This document shows, piece by piece, positions 9,393-17,839 of a DNA stretch of 64,000 nt (position 1 is its first letter; each line of letters opens with the position of its first letter). A program made the position numbers and the translations under genes. The notes beneath the pieces were generated by a model. That model was not told the DNA's origin and did not search any database. It saw nothing but the letters and a program-made list of their open reading frames with translations. This DNA comes from an uncultured Parafilimonas sp. (GTDB lineage: Bacteria > Bacteroidota > Bacteroidia > Chitinophagales > Chitinophagaceae): contig CAIRZB010000028.1 in assembly GCA_903882935.1 (NCBI GenBank), positions 1 to 64,000 of the forward strand, read 5' to 3'.

Positions 9393-9582
9393 CCGATACT
9401 TTTATTCGGCCAAACAAAAAATGGTAACTTGGCAAGGCTTGGCAGTTGAAATCCAACAGATTACATTTGAAAAACCAGCCGCCAAGTGACACATAAAGAT
9501 TAATCAAATTATTCACGATACTTTAAGCCCAACCTTTGGGAGCGCTTAGGTAGCTTAAAATTCCCCTTTAGGGGATTGGGGC
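9393..9582. other. Spacer with short palindrome
   Basis: No gene is visible. CCCCTTTAGGGG (about 9564-9575), just before the next ATG, is a short palindrome embedded in TTAAAATTCC...GGATTGGGGC, a sequence type that looks like a dispersed intergenic motif. Confidence 0.35.
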
Positions 9583-10323
9583 ATGAAAATTATTCCATTA
9601 TCAGAAGGCGTTTTTACCATAGATAAAACAAAAGTTTTTGTTCCGTTTGATACAAAAGCCGACGATTTGCAGGAACGGCCTGTTGGCAGCCTGCTTGTTG
9701 AGGTGCAGCCATTTGTAGTGGTTACAAAAAAGGATGTGCTGTTGTTAGACACTGGCTTGGGCTTTTTTAACCAAGGCCAAATGCAACTGCATGCCAACCT
9801 TAAGGCTGCAGGCATTAACCCAGATGAAATAACCAAAGTATTAATGACCCACCTGCACAAAGACCATGCGGGCGGTGTAAGTTTTAGGGACAGGTTTGGC
9901 CATTACCGTCTATCTTTTCCGCAAGCCAAATATTATGTTCAACGGCAAGAACTGGCTTTTGCCTTGGAAACGGGTTTTCCATCCTATATGACCGAGGAAA
10001 TATCTGCCTTAGAAAATAGCGACAATGTGGTTTGGCTTGCGGGGGATGGAACCATAGACGGTTATATTAAGCACGAAATTACAGCGGGCCACAGCCCCTA
10101 CCACCAAGTATATTGGATTGAGGAAGATGGCGAAACCGTATTTTTTGGCGGAGATGATGCCCCACAACTGCAGCAAATGAAAAGTAAGTTTGTTGCCAAA
10201 TACGATTTTGACGGCAAAAAATGCATGCAGCTACGCCAGCAATGGTGGCAGCAAGGCCAGGAGCAGCGTTGGACTTTTTTGTTTTACCACGATGTAAAGT
10301 CGCCGGTGGTTTCATTCACATAA
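9583..10323 (+). CDS. Metallo-beta-lactamase-fold hydrolase
   Basis: The 246-residue cytosolic protein carries the zinc-binding signature T-H-L-H-K-D-H-A-G-G (around residues 88-97), the strand LLLDTGLGF before it, and later histidines in EITAGHSPYHQ (about 166-176) and a GGDDAPQ segment, matching MBL-fold metallo-hydrolases of the lactonase/AttM-like or glyoxalase-II-like type. Substrate cannot be inferred. There is no signal peptide. It is a single gene, convergent with the F420-reductase-like gene that follows. Confidence 0.8.
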   Translation: MKIIPLSEGVFTIDKTKVFVPFDTKADDLQERPVGSLLVEVQPFVVVTKKDVLLLDTGLGFFNQGQMQLHANLKAAGINPDEITKVLMTHLHKDHAGGVSFRDRFGHYRLSFPQAKYYVQRQELAFALETGFPSYMTEEISALENSDNVVWLAGDGTIDGYIKHEITAGHSPYHQVYWIEEDGETVFFGGDDAPQLQQMKSKFVAKYDFDGKKCMQLRQQWWQQGQEQRWTFLFYHDVKSPVVSFT

Positions 10324-10426
10324 ACCCGTGTATAACGTATACCTATTGCATGCGGCCACCAAGTAGTTTGCACGCAAGAGGTATATGGGTAGCCAAAAAC
10401 TTGCCGTTAATAGTTTATTATGCTTT

Positions 10427-11068
10427 TTACGGCCGAAGCATTTTAAAGGCATGAAACCAATCGTTTTTCACAAACCCTGAAATGCACCATAAAATGCTTA
10501 GCGGCTCAATGGCGCGCGCGGCTTCAACACTACCCATATCTTCGGGTTCCCAGCCAAAACTTTGCAGTATCCCGCTAACTGTTTGTTTGGCGTCAGCATC
10601 GTTGCCACAAATAAACATCGTGGGTATTTGTGCAAAGGCAGGCTTATACATACAGGCACTGCCAACGCAACTAAATGCTTTTACAAACTTTGCCCCAGGG
10701 GCCAGCCGTTGTAGTCGCTCCATCAGCGAATCGTCAAACGTTGTAAAAAAATGCAACACCCCGTTGGTGGGTGGCATTGGCGCAATGGGGTTGGTGGCGT
10801 CTATAACTATTTTGCCCGCTATGTTGTCAATGCCCGCCAATTGAATAGCTTCTTCGGCGGCAGTACCTTTTGTGGCCAATACCAATATGTCGGCAAATTC
10901 CGCAGCCGCACTAAAAGTGGCAATGCCAATGCCGGTTTCTGCATTAAACTTTACTGCTTCGGGCTTGGCAATATTGCGGGTGCCCAATAATACATCATGC
11001 CCTTCGGCGGCAAAGGCCTTGGCAAGCACTTGCCCTACCTGGCCCGACCCAATGATTCCAATTTTCAT
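10427..11068 (-). CDS. NADPH-dependent F420-reductase-like NAD(P)-binding protein
   Basis: The 213-residue protein begins MKIGIIGSGQVGQVLAKAF, a Rossmann GxGxxG motif, followed by LLGTRN after the second beta strand, where an Arg/Asn next to the strand suggests NADP preference. DATNPIAP and FVKAFSCVGSACM are typical of the F420_oxidored/NADP-dependent oxidoreductase family. Bacteroidota generally lack coenzyme F420, so members here are usually reductases of unknown substrate. There is no signal peptide and no operon partner: it converges with the MBL-fold gene and is followed upstream by an unrelated outer-membrane protein gene on the same strand, 121 bp away. Confidence 0.8.
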   Translation of the reverse strand: MKIGIIGSGQVGQVLAKAFAAEGHDVLLGTRNIAKPEAVKFNAETGIGIATFSAAAEFADILVLATKGTAAEEAIQLAGIDNIAGKIVIDATNPIAPMPPTNGVLHFFTTFDDSLMERLQRLAPGAKFVKAFSCVGSACMYKPAFAQIPTMFICGNDADAKQTVSGILQSFGWEPEDMGSVEAARAIEPLSILWCISGFVKNDWFHAFKMLRP

Positions 11069-11189
11069 ATGCGTAGCTTTTAACCCATTACGGGTGTTTA
11101 ATTTGTGGTTAACTACGCTAAATTTCGGACAATTTTTAACACAGCAGCATTAAAGTACAAAAAGGGCAATGTATTTTAAGGCATTTTTC

Positions 11190-12299
11190 CTAAAAAGCCT
11201 CCCCAAAAGTTGCGTATATAAACCCGCCAGTTATACCAGTGCTAGGGTTAAGGGCATAATCAATACGAAGGTTATAATGGTCGTTTTTATTAAGCGTGTA
11301 CCGTAGCCCCGCTCCATACGAAAACTTGTGAAGGTTAAACCGTACATACTCCCCATCGCCGCCAATAAAGCCGGCCCCGCCAAAAACGGCAAACCCCAAT
11401 GCTTTGTATAACGGCGAGCGGAACTCCGTTTGCAACAAGAGCAAATGCTTATCCCTATACCGGCCTTCGTAATAGCCACGTAATTTTTTGTTGCCGCCCA
11501 AAAAAGCATACTGGTCAAATGGGGCATTGCCATCAATATATTTTGTGTAAAGCTCGTTTGCCCAAATTATGTTTTTGTATACGCGTTTATAATACGTTAA
11601 GTCGTATGAAAATTGCCCATAATAATGGGTACTGCCTAAACCGGTGGTGTTATAAATTAGGGCCAGTTCCATCCAAAAGCCTTTGGTGGGGTACAACAAC
11701 GTGTCGCGCTTGTCATAAATCTGCACAATACCAGCGCCACTGGTAATACTCGCTTTGCTACCCGGCACCAAACCCTGTGCCAACTGCCCGCCCGGTGCGG
11801 TGCTTTCCATCTGGTAGTTTTCAAATTGGTAACGTATTCCTGCATAATAATTGGGTGTCCATTTACGCAGCATAGTAACTTTTATGCGGGGGTAGTTGGC
11901 ACTGTATTGTTCTTTGGGTACTTCGTTGGCCCCTATGCCGTAATAATCATAATTGTATTTGTAGTAGCCTGCCTCCCCGTATATGTTGTAAATGTTTTTG
12001 TTGGTATAAAGCTGAAAAGTGGTTGTATATATCTGTTGTTTGTTTTGTGTATAAGCAATGGCTGCGGTTACCTGGCTAGGAGATGTGTATTTAACATCGC
12101 TGCCCATGCGAAAAACCGCAAACCCGCCGGCCCCATATACAAAACGGGTTTCGGGGGAATATGAAAATGCGGGCAAAGCCAACAGATGCAACTTTTTAAG
12201 CGCCTTGGTTGAATCAACAGGTACATTTTGCGCTCGTACTTGGCCGCAAAATAACATGGTAATAAATAGTGTTGTAAATAAAGGCCGGGTGTTTGTCAT
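11190..12299 (-). CDS. BamA/TamA-family outer-membrane beta-barrel protein
   Basis: The 369-residue product has a signal peptide (MTNTRPLFTTLFITMLFCGQVRAQ would be cleaved after RA). It then shows alternating hydrophobic/aromatic beta-strands to the very end, finishing ...GGFIYATFGEAF with a C-terminal Phe typical of outer-membrane barrels. The segment GGNKKLRGYYEGRYRD matches the (V/L)RG(F/Y) motif of the Omp85 surface-antigen domain that projects into the barrel lumen. POTRA domains are absent, so this is a barrel-only Omp85 member, not BamA itself. Such short proteins are common in Bacteroidota and their role is not established. The gene stands between mfd and the F420-like gene on the same strand. 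Confidence 0.82.
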   Translation of the reverse strand: MTNTRPLFTTLFITMLFCGQVRAQNVPVDSTKALKKLHLLALPAFSYSPETRFVYGAGGFAVFRMGSDVKYTSPSQVTAAIAYTQNKQQIYTTTFQLYTNKNIYNIYGEAGYYKYNYDYYGIGANEVPKEQYSANYPRIKVTMLRKWTPNYYAGIRYQFENYQMESTAPGGQLAQGLVPGSKASITSGAGIVQIYDKRDTLLYPTKGFWMELALIYNTTGLGSTHYYGQFSYDLTYYKRVYKNIIWANELYTKYIDGNAPFDQYAFLGGNKKLRGYYEGRYRDKHLLLLQTEFRSPLYKALGFAVFGGAGFIGGDGEYVRFNLHKFSYGAGLRYTLNKNDHYNLRIDYALNPSTGITGGFIYATFGEAF

Positions 12300-12397
12300 A
12301 TCTACATATTCAATTTAGTGCTGCATTTTTAAAAGTTTCAATCCGCTATTATGCTGGCATCACTGTTTGCTTGTGCAAAATAATACCTAACAACCGG

Positions 12398-15300
12398 TTA
12401 TTTTGCCACTGCAACCCCGTGGGTACGTGCAGCCCCCCCTTTAAGTGGCTGCTGGGGTTTTACCGCCGCATGCATCAGCCCCAAAAAGCGTTGCATGGCC
12501 TGCATGCTTTTTACGTCGTCCACCACCAACAAAAAGTTTTTGGCCACTTGTTTTAACCTAGCCTTATTGGTGCCGGTTTGCAAATATTGAATGATGTTAT
12601 GGAAAATGGGGGCCTCAAAATAAGGGCTGTCGTTTTTATTAATAAAGTAACAGCGCAGGGTATCGTCTTTCAGACTCATTTTTTCAAAGCCCAAATCTAC
12701 CCCCAGCCAGCGGCAGCGCACTGTAGTAAACAAGTCTTCCACCGGTTTGGGCATGGGGCCGAAACGGTCAATAATTTCTGTATGGAAAGCCATCAGTTCA
12801 TCCTCCTTTTCGCAATTGTCTAACCGCGTATACAAGCTAAGCCTTTCTGTTATGCTTTCCACATAACTATCCGGTATCAGTATTTCCAAATCAGTGTCAA
12901 TGGTACAATCTGTAACAAAATCGTCCTGCTTGCTTATTTCGTCTTTAAACAAATCTTTAAACGATGTTCTTTTCAGTTCGCGAATGGCTTCGTCCAATAT
13001 TTTTTGGTACATCTCAAAACCAATCTCTGCCATAAAGCCGCTTTGCTCGCCGCCCAGCATGTTGCCTGCGCCGCGTATGTCTAAATCGCGCATGGCAATC
13101 TGAAAGCCGCTGCCTAGGTCGCTAAACTGCTCCAGGGTTTGCAAGCGCTTGCGGCTGTCGGCAGGCAGGGTACTCATTGGCGGTGCAAGCAAGTAACAAA
13201 ATGCCTTGCGGTTACTACGCCCTGCACGGCCCCGCAGCTGGTGCAAATCGCTCAGCCCAAAATGGTGGGCATTATTTATGATGATGGTGTTAACGTTGCT
13301 TATGTCCACCCCGCTCTCCACAATATTGGTACAAATTAGCACATCGTATTTGCGGTCAATAAAATCCAGTATCCGCTCTTCCAATTCATTGCCTTCCATC
13401 TGCCCGTGGGCATAGTTGATGCTCAGGTCTGGGCATAGGCTCTGTATCAAGGCCTTCATCTCCAGCAGGCCCTGCACGCGGTTATGGATAAAAAACACCT
13501 GGCCGCCGCGCTCCGTTTCGTAATAAATGGCATCGCGTATGTTGTCGGGGTTAAATACCTGCACTTCCGTTTGTATCGGCTGCCTGTTTGGCGGCGGGGT
13601 GTTGATGATGCTTAAGTCTCGTGCGCCCATCAGGCTAAATTGCAAGGTGCGGGGTATGGGCGTGGCGGTAAGGGTAAGGCAGTCCACATTGGTCTTCAGG
13701 GTTTTCAGTTTCTCTTTGTGCCCAACGCCAAACTTTTGTTCTTCGTCAATCACCATCAGGCCAAGGTTCTTAAACTTTACCTCCTTGCCCAGCAAGCCGT
13801 GCGTACCTATAATAATGTCAATCTTGCCCTCTTCCAGCCGCTGCATCGTTTCTTTTTTCTCTTTGGCCGATTTAAAGCGGTTTACGTAATCTACCGTTAT
13901 CGGAAAATCTTTCAACCGCTCGCTGAATGTTTTAAAGTGTTGGAAGGCCAGTATGGTGGTGGGTACCAGCACGGCGGCTTGTTTGCCGTCCACACAGGCC
14001 TTAAAGGCAGCACGTATGGCCACCTCGGTTTTGCCAAAGCCCACATCACCGCATACCAAGCGGTCCATGGGTGCGGGCTGCTCCATATCTTTCTTAACAT
14101 CTGCGGTCGCTTTGCTTTGGTCGGGCGTGTCCTCGTAAATAAAGCTGGCTTCCAGCTCCGTCTGCATATAATTGTCTGGCGAAAAAGCAAAGCCATGCTG
14201 CGCCTTACGCTGGGCGTATAGTTTAATAAGGTCAAAGGCAATTTCTTTTACTTTAACCTTTGTTTTTTCTTTTAGTTTGTTCCAAACATCACTGCCCAGC
14301 TTGTTTACCTTGGGCACGGTGCCCTCTTTGCCGGTGTACTTGCTTATTTTATGCAAGCTGTTTATGTTTACATACAATATGTCGCTATCACGGTAAATAA
14401 TGCGCACGGCCTCCTGCACCCGGCCGTTTACCTCCAGCTTTTGCAGGCCGCTGTAAGTACCCACGCCATGGTCAATATGCGTTACAAAATCGCCGGGTTG
14501 CAAATCGCGCAGTGTTTTAAGTGTCAGTGCCTTGTTTTTGTTGAAGGCCTGCTTTATCTTGTACTTGTGGTACCGCTGAAAAATCTGATGGTCGGTATAG
14601 CATACCACCTTAAGGTCTTCATCAATAAATCCTTCGTGTATGCCGGTGGCAATGGGGGTAAACTGTATCTCGGTATTAAGGTCGGTAAAAATAATGCGCA
14701 GCCGTTCCAGCTGCTTGCTCTGCTCGGCAAAAATAAATATGCTGTCACCGGCAGTTTCGTGCCCTTTCAAGTCTTTTATCAGCAAATCAAACTGCCTGTT
14801 GAATGAGGGCTGTGCCTTGGTGTTAAATGCTATTTCAACATTCGCCAGCTGTGGCTTGTACCCAAACTCCACAATATGCCTTTGCTGCACCTGCCTTTCA
14901 ATGGTGGCAGCGGGTACAAAATCTTCCACCTTTACATGCTTCAGTACCTTGGTGTCGTCATCGTCGTCTTCTTCAAGGTTATAGGTGGAAGGTTTGGGGT
15001 GTAAGGTAAGACCCGGTTCATCCCCGCTTTTTTGCTTTCCACCTTCCGCCTTATGCCTTATACCGTCTGCCTTCTGCCTTTTGCCTTCTTCCTTAAGCCT
15101 TTCACCTTCTTCCATCAGCCGCAGAAAGCCCCCCAAGTCTTCTTCCTGCTCCTCAATTTTTCCTTTTATCACATCCCAATCTTTCAGCCACACAACGGTG
15201 TTTTCGGGTAAAAACTCCAACAGGGTCACCTTTTCCTCGCTGTCAAACTGGGTTTCAATATTGGGTATAATGCTCACCTGCATCAGCTTGCGTTCACTCA

Positions 15301-15958
15301 GCTGCGTTTCAGGGTCAAATATGCGTATGCTGTCAATCTCGTTGCCAAACAGCTCCACCCGGTACGGCTTTTCGTTGCCGAAGGAATAAATATCCAAAAT
15401 ACCGCCCCTTACCGCAAACTGGCCCGGCTCGTACACAAAATCAGTGCGTTCAAAACCATACATCACAAACAGCTCCAACAGGCTGTCCATATTGATGGTG
15501 TCGTTGGTTTTTATACTGATGATGTTACCGCTAAGGGTTTTGGGCAGCACCACTTTTTCAAACAACGCCTCGGGGTAGGTGATGATGATTTTTTTGTTGC
15601 CACCCGCTGAAAGCCTGGTAAGCGTTTCGGTGCGCAGCATCACGTGGCTGCTGTTGAGCAGTTTAAAATTCTTACGGTTTTTGAAGGATGACGGGAAATA
15701 AAACAGGTCTAACGCATTGGTCAGGTTTTCCAAGGTGTTGTGGAAATAAGCAGCTTCCTCCGCATCGTTCAGCACCACCAAATGGTTTATCCCTGTGGTG
15801 TTGGGGTGGGTAAACACTGCGGTTACCACAAATTCGGCACTGCTGCCCTGTAAGTTTTTAAGAAATATTTTTTGGGGGTCAGACAATAGCAGCCTGTCCG
15901 CCAATTGAAAAAGGCGGGAATTTTGTTGATATTTATCCAGCAGTACCTGCAAATTCAT
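12398..15958 (-). CDS. mfd: Transcription-repair coupling factor Mfd with repeat-encoded insert
   Basis: Mfd displaces stalled RNA polymerase at lesions and recruits UvrA. The 1186-residue protein has an N-terminal UvrB-like region (about 1-280), a CarD-like RNAP-interaction domain (LQPGDFVTHIDHGVGTYSGL), a helicase core with Walker A GDVGFGKTE (K643), DEEQ at 738-741 and TATPIPRTL, motifs near RGRAGRS, and a C-terminal TRCF domain. Residues about 283-328 form an odd hydrophilic insert rich in Lys, Glu and Gly (EEGERLKEEGKRQKADGIRH and onward), encoded by degenerate 7-nt repeats at 14977-15117. It is followed by an acidic run EEDDDDD. The protein is longer than I would expect for the family, consistent with the insert. 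The core motifs are intact, so it is probably functional. Confidence 0.96.
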   Translation of the reverse strand: MNLQVLLDKYQQNSRLFQLADRLLLSDPQKIFLKNLQGSSAEFVVTAVFTHPNTTGINHLVVLNDAEEAAYFHNTLENLTNALDLFYFPSSFKNRKNFKLLNSSHVMLRTETLTRLSAGGNKKIIITYPEALFEKVVLPKTLSGNIISIKTNDTINMDSLLELFVMYGFERTDFVYEPGQFAVRGGILDIYSFGNEKPYRVELFGNEIDSIRIFDPETQLSERKLMQVSIIPNIETQFDSEEKVTLLEFLPENTVVWLKDWDVIKGKIEEQEEDLGGFLRLMEEGERLKEEGKRQKADGIRHKAEGGKQKSGDEPGLTLHPKPSTYNLEEDDDDDTKVLKHVKVEDFVPAATIERQVQQRHIVEFGYKPQLANVEIAFNTKAQPSFNRQFDLLIKDLKGHETAGDSIFIFAEQSKQLERLRIIFTDLNTEIQFTPIATGIHEGFIDEDLKVVCYTDHQIFQRYHKYKIKQAFNKNKALTLKTLRDLQPGDFVTHIDHGVGTYSGLQKLEVNGRVQEAVRIIYRDSDILYVNINSLHKISKYTGKEGTVPKVNKLGSDVWNKLKEKTKVKVKEIAFDLIKLYAQRKAQHGFAFSPDNYMQTELEASFIYEDTPDQSKATADVKKDMEQPAPMDRLVCGDVGFGKTEVAIRAAFKACVDGKQAAVLVPTTILAFQHFKTFSERLKDFPITVDYVNRFKSAKEKKETMQRLEEGKIDIIIGTHGLLGKEVKFKNLGLMVIDEEQKFGVGHKEKLKTLKTNVDCLTLTATPIPRTLQFSLMGARDLSIINTPPPNRQPIQTEVQVFNPDNIRDAIYYETERGGQVFFIHNRVQGLLEMKALIQSLCPDLSINYAHGQMEGNELEERILDFIDRKYDVLICTNIVESGVDISNVNTIIINNAHHFGLSDLHQLRGRAGRSNRKAFCYLLAPPMSTLPADSRKRLQTLEQFSDLGSGFQIAMRDLDIRGAGNMLGGEQSGFMAEIGFEMYQKILDEAIRELKRTSFKDLFKDEISKQDDFVTDCTIDTDLEILIPDSYVESITERLSLYTRLDNCEKEDELMAFHTEIIDRFGPMPKPVEDLFTTVRCRWLGVDLGFEKMSLKDDTLRCYFINKNDSPYFEAPIFHNIIQYLQTGTNKARLKQVAKNFLLVVDDVKSMQAMQRFLGLMHAAVKPQQPLKGGAARTHGVAVAK
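14977..15117. repeat. Two-orientation heptanucleotide repeat tract inside mfd
   Basis: On the + strand, 14977-15011 reads five 7-mers (GGTTATA, GGTGGAA, GGTTTGG, GGTGTAA, GGTAAGA). After a 22-nt spacer, 15034-15110 reads eleven 7-mers of the opposite sense (GCTTTCC, ACCTTCC, GCCTTAT twice, ACCGTCT, GCCTTCT, GCCTTTT, GCCTTCT, TCCTTAA, GCCTTTC, ACCTTCT). The tract, 141 nt with its flank, is divisible by three and keeps the mfd frame open. Confidence 0.8.
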
Positions 15959-16146
15959 AACCAGCGCAAAGATAGCGCATGCATGGGCAGTATAAAAAAT
16001 GAATTATCAAATGGGGAAGCGGGGGGCCAACCGAATAGGCAGGGTGCGTAGGCAGTGTGGCTGATTTACATTTTTTTAAAAGAACTTATGTAAAATGCCA
16101 TAACCCGCATCTAAAGTGCGTATACCTTTACAATAATACCCCAAGT

Positions 16147-17694
16147 ATGAAGAAATATATACTGCCCTTATTGATGTTGATGGCTTTTTTTGCCGCCTGT
16201 AACAACCACCCTAGTGATAGTAACAAGTATATGAACACCGGCAACCTTGCTACCCAATCGTTCACCTTAAACACGGATAAAGACACCAGTTTGCAAACTA
16301 TAGACGGGATTATTATTACCGTACCGGCAAACAGTATACAGGCAAGTACCCATACAGTTACACTACAGGTTAAGGAAGCCCTATCGTTAGCAGAAATATT
16401 AAAGGCAGGGTTAACCACCAAGGCTGGCAAAGATATTTTGAGCAGCGACGGAATGTTTTATTTGGGTATACTGGAGCAGGCAACCATAACCAAGGCCATA
16501 CATGTAAAACTGCCCACCGAAAACGCCGACAAACGTATGCAGTTGTTTAAGGGCGTTGAAACGGGGGGCAAAATTGACTGGCAATCCCCAACGCCTATTG
16601 CCAACACCATTACACCGCTGGCCGACAGCGGGGAAATACTGTTTAAAGCCAATTGTGCAAGCTGCCATGGCGTTACAAGCCAGATGGTAGGGGGCCCACT
16701 TGCGTGGATGGATAAACAAAAAAGCAAAGATTGGCTATATGCCTACATTAGGTACAACGCCAAACTATTAGCCAGTGGCGACAAGTATGCAAAATGCATC
16801 AATTGTAAATACAAAGACGGAGCCGCAATGCCCGTTTTTCAAAACCTTTCTAACCGTAACATTGATGCTATTTGCAAGTATGTTAATAAAGTTGCCGAGC
16901 AAGCAGGCATACCGGAAACGTTTAACCCTAACGGTGCTTGCGACAGCTGTGAATACTACCACGCTTATTATTATGGGCTAAACAGTAAGCGGGATTCATT
17001 GGCTAAAACCAATGGGGCCATGGCCAACATTTACTATACACCCCCCACTTGGCCAGCTGCCACAAACAATACCACAACAAACCAGCCTTATAACGAAACC
17101 CGCAGTTTTGTGCAAAAACCACAATACAATGCAGAATATTACGAATTTGACATAACAACTACAGGTTGGTATAATATAGACCTGTTGTGGAAAATGCAAA
17201 ATGGCGAGCAGAAAAGCCAATTGATTGTAAGGGTAAAAGGGCAGTATACCGAGCGGGTAAAAATGTATTTGGCAATACCTTCAGTAAAGATATTTACAGA
17301 GGGCGGTTTTTTGGAAAACAAAAAGGATTATGGGTTTGACGAGGCCAATGGTGCCATACCATTACCACAAAACACAAAAGCATACATTATTGCAGTTAGT
17401 GAGCAACACGAAAGGCTGTACTACACCCAACAACAATTTGAAACCAGCCTGTCGCAAACAATTGACATAACGCTGCAAGAGGCCAGCAAAACAGGCATAC
17501 TTGCATCATTTGATTCAATTGGCTTAAACCAAGCCAGCCTTACAGTTAAAAAAGCAATCCATTTTGACGCCATAAAAGGTATTGATGCCGAATTGGACAA
17601 AATAAAGGGAAAACTGAAATTTTGTGCCTGCATCGAAGCTACTACTGAACCAGCAGACACAAGTGTGATCGAGAGCAGTCCTGGGAAAAAATAA
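16147..17694 (+). CDS. Lipoprotein with a c-type cytochrome domain
   Basis: The frame opens at 16057, but the ATG at 16147 gives a classic lipoprotein signal MKKYILPLLMLMAFFAAC (lipid Cys at residue 18) and is preferred; 515 residues result. A haem c motif C170-A-S-C-H174 and a plausible Met ligand M228 in GAAMPVFQ mark one cytochrome c domain (about 155-250). Extra cysteine pairs occur nearby (KCINCK, GACDSCEYYH) and near the end (KFCACIE). The N-terminal part resembles a beta-rich domain with a TIDGIIITVPANSI segment; the C-terminal half is unassigned. It is probably anchored in the periplasm or on the outer membrane, with an electron-transfer or sensing role that cannot be defined. A TACCTTTA box lies at 16123-16130. 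Confidence 0.75.
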   Translation: MKKYILPLLMLMAFFAACNNHPSDSNKYMNTGNLATQSFTLNTDKDTSLQTIDGIIITVPANSIQASTHTVTLQVKEALSLAEILKAGLTTKAGKDILSSDGMFYLGILEQATITKAIHVKLPTENADKRMQLFKGVETGGKIDWQSPTPIANTITPLADSGEILFKANCASCHGVTSQMVGGPLAWMDKQKSKDWLYAYIRYNAKLLASGDKYAKCINCKYKDGAAMPVFQNLSNRNIDAICKYVNKVAEQAGIPETFNPNGACDSCEYYHAYYYGLNSKRDSLAKTNGAMANIYYTPPTWPAATNNTTTNQPYNETRSFVQKPQYNAEYYEFDITTTGWYNIDLLWKMQNGEQKSQLIVRVKGQYTERVKMYLAIPSVKIFTEGGFLENKKDYGFDEANGAIPLPQNTKAYIIAVSEQHERLYYTQQQFETSLSQTIDITLQEASKTGILASFDSIGLNQASLTVKKAIHFDAIKGIDAELDKIKGKLKFCACIEATTEPADTSVIESSPGKK

Positions 17695-17722
17695 TCCTTA
17701 CCCTGTGTTGGTATTACAAAAT

Positions 17723-17746
17723 GCCCGCCGGACAGCGGGCTAGCCC
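17723..17746 (+). terminator. Hairpin after the cytochrome lipoprotein gene
   Basis: GCCCGC (17723-17728) and GCGGGC (17735-17740) pair around a 6-nt loop and are followed by TAGCCCTTTTT. The stem is short but GC-rich and sits 28 bp after the stop codon. Confidence 0.5.
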
Positions 17747-17784
17747 TTTTTAAACAATTGGTATGGGGTTATGCGCCCCCTTTT

Positions 17785-17819
17785 TTTGCCCCACCTATTC
17801 GCCTAAAACGCTACTTTTG
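17785..17819 (+). promoter_or_regulatory. lysS promoter (TTTG - N23 - TACTTTTG)
   Basis: TTTG at 17785-17788 and TACTTTTG at 17812-17819 are separated by 23 bp and match the Bacteroidota -33/-7 consensus TTTG/TAnnTTTG. The -7 box ends 20 nt before the lysS ATG. Confidence 0.7.
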
Positions 17820-17839
17820 CTAACTTTTTAAAACATTAT

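Noticed and set aside
13640..14221. 193-codon + strand frame inside mfd
   Set aside because: It is antisense to the helicase core of mfd; no start context or family resemblance.
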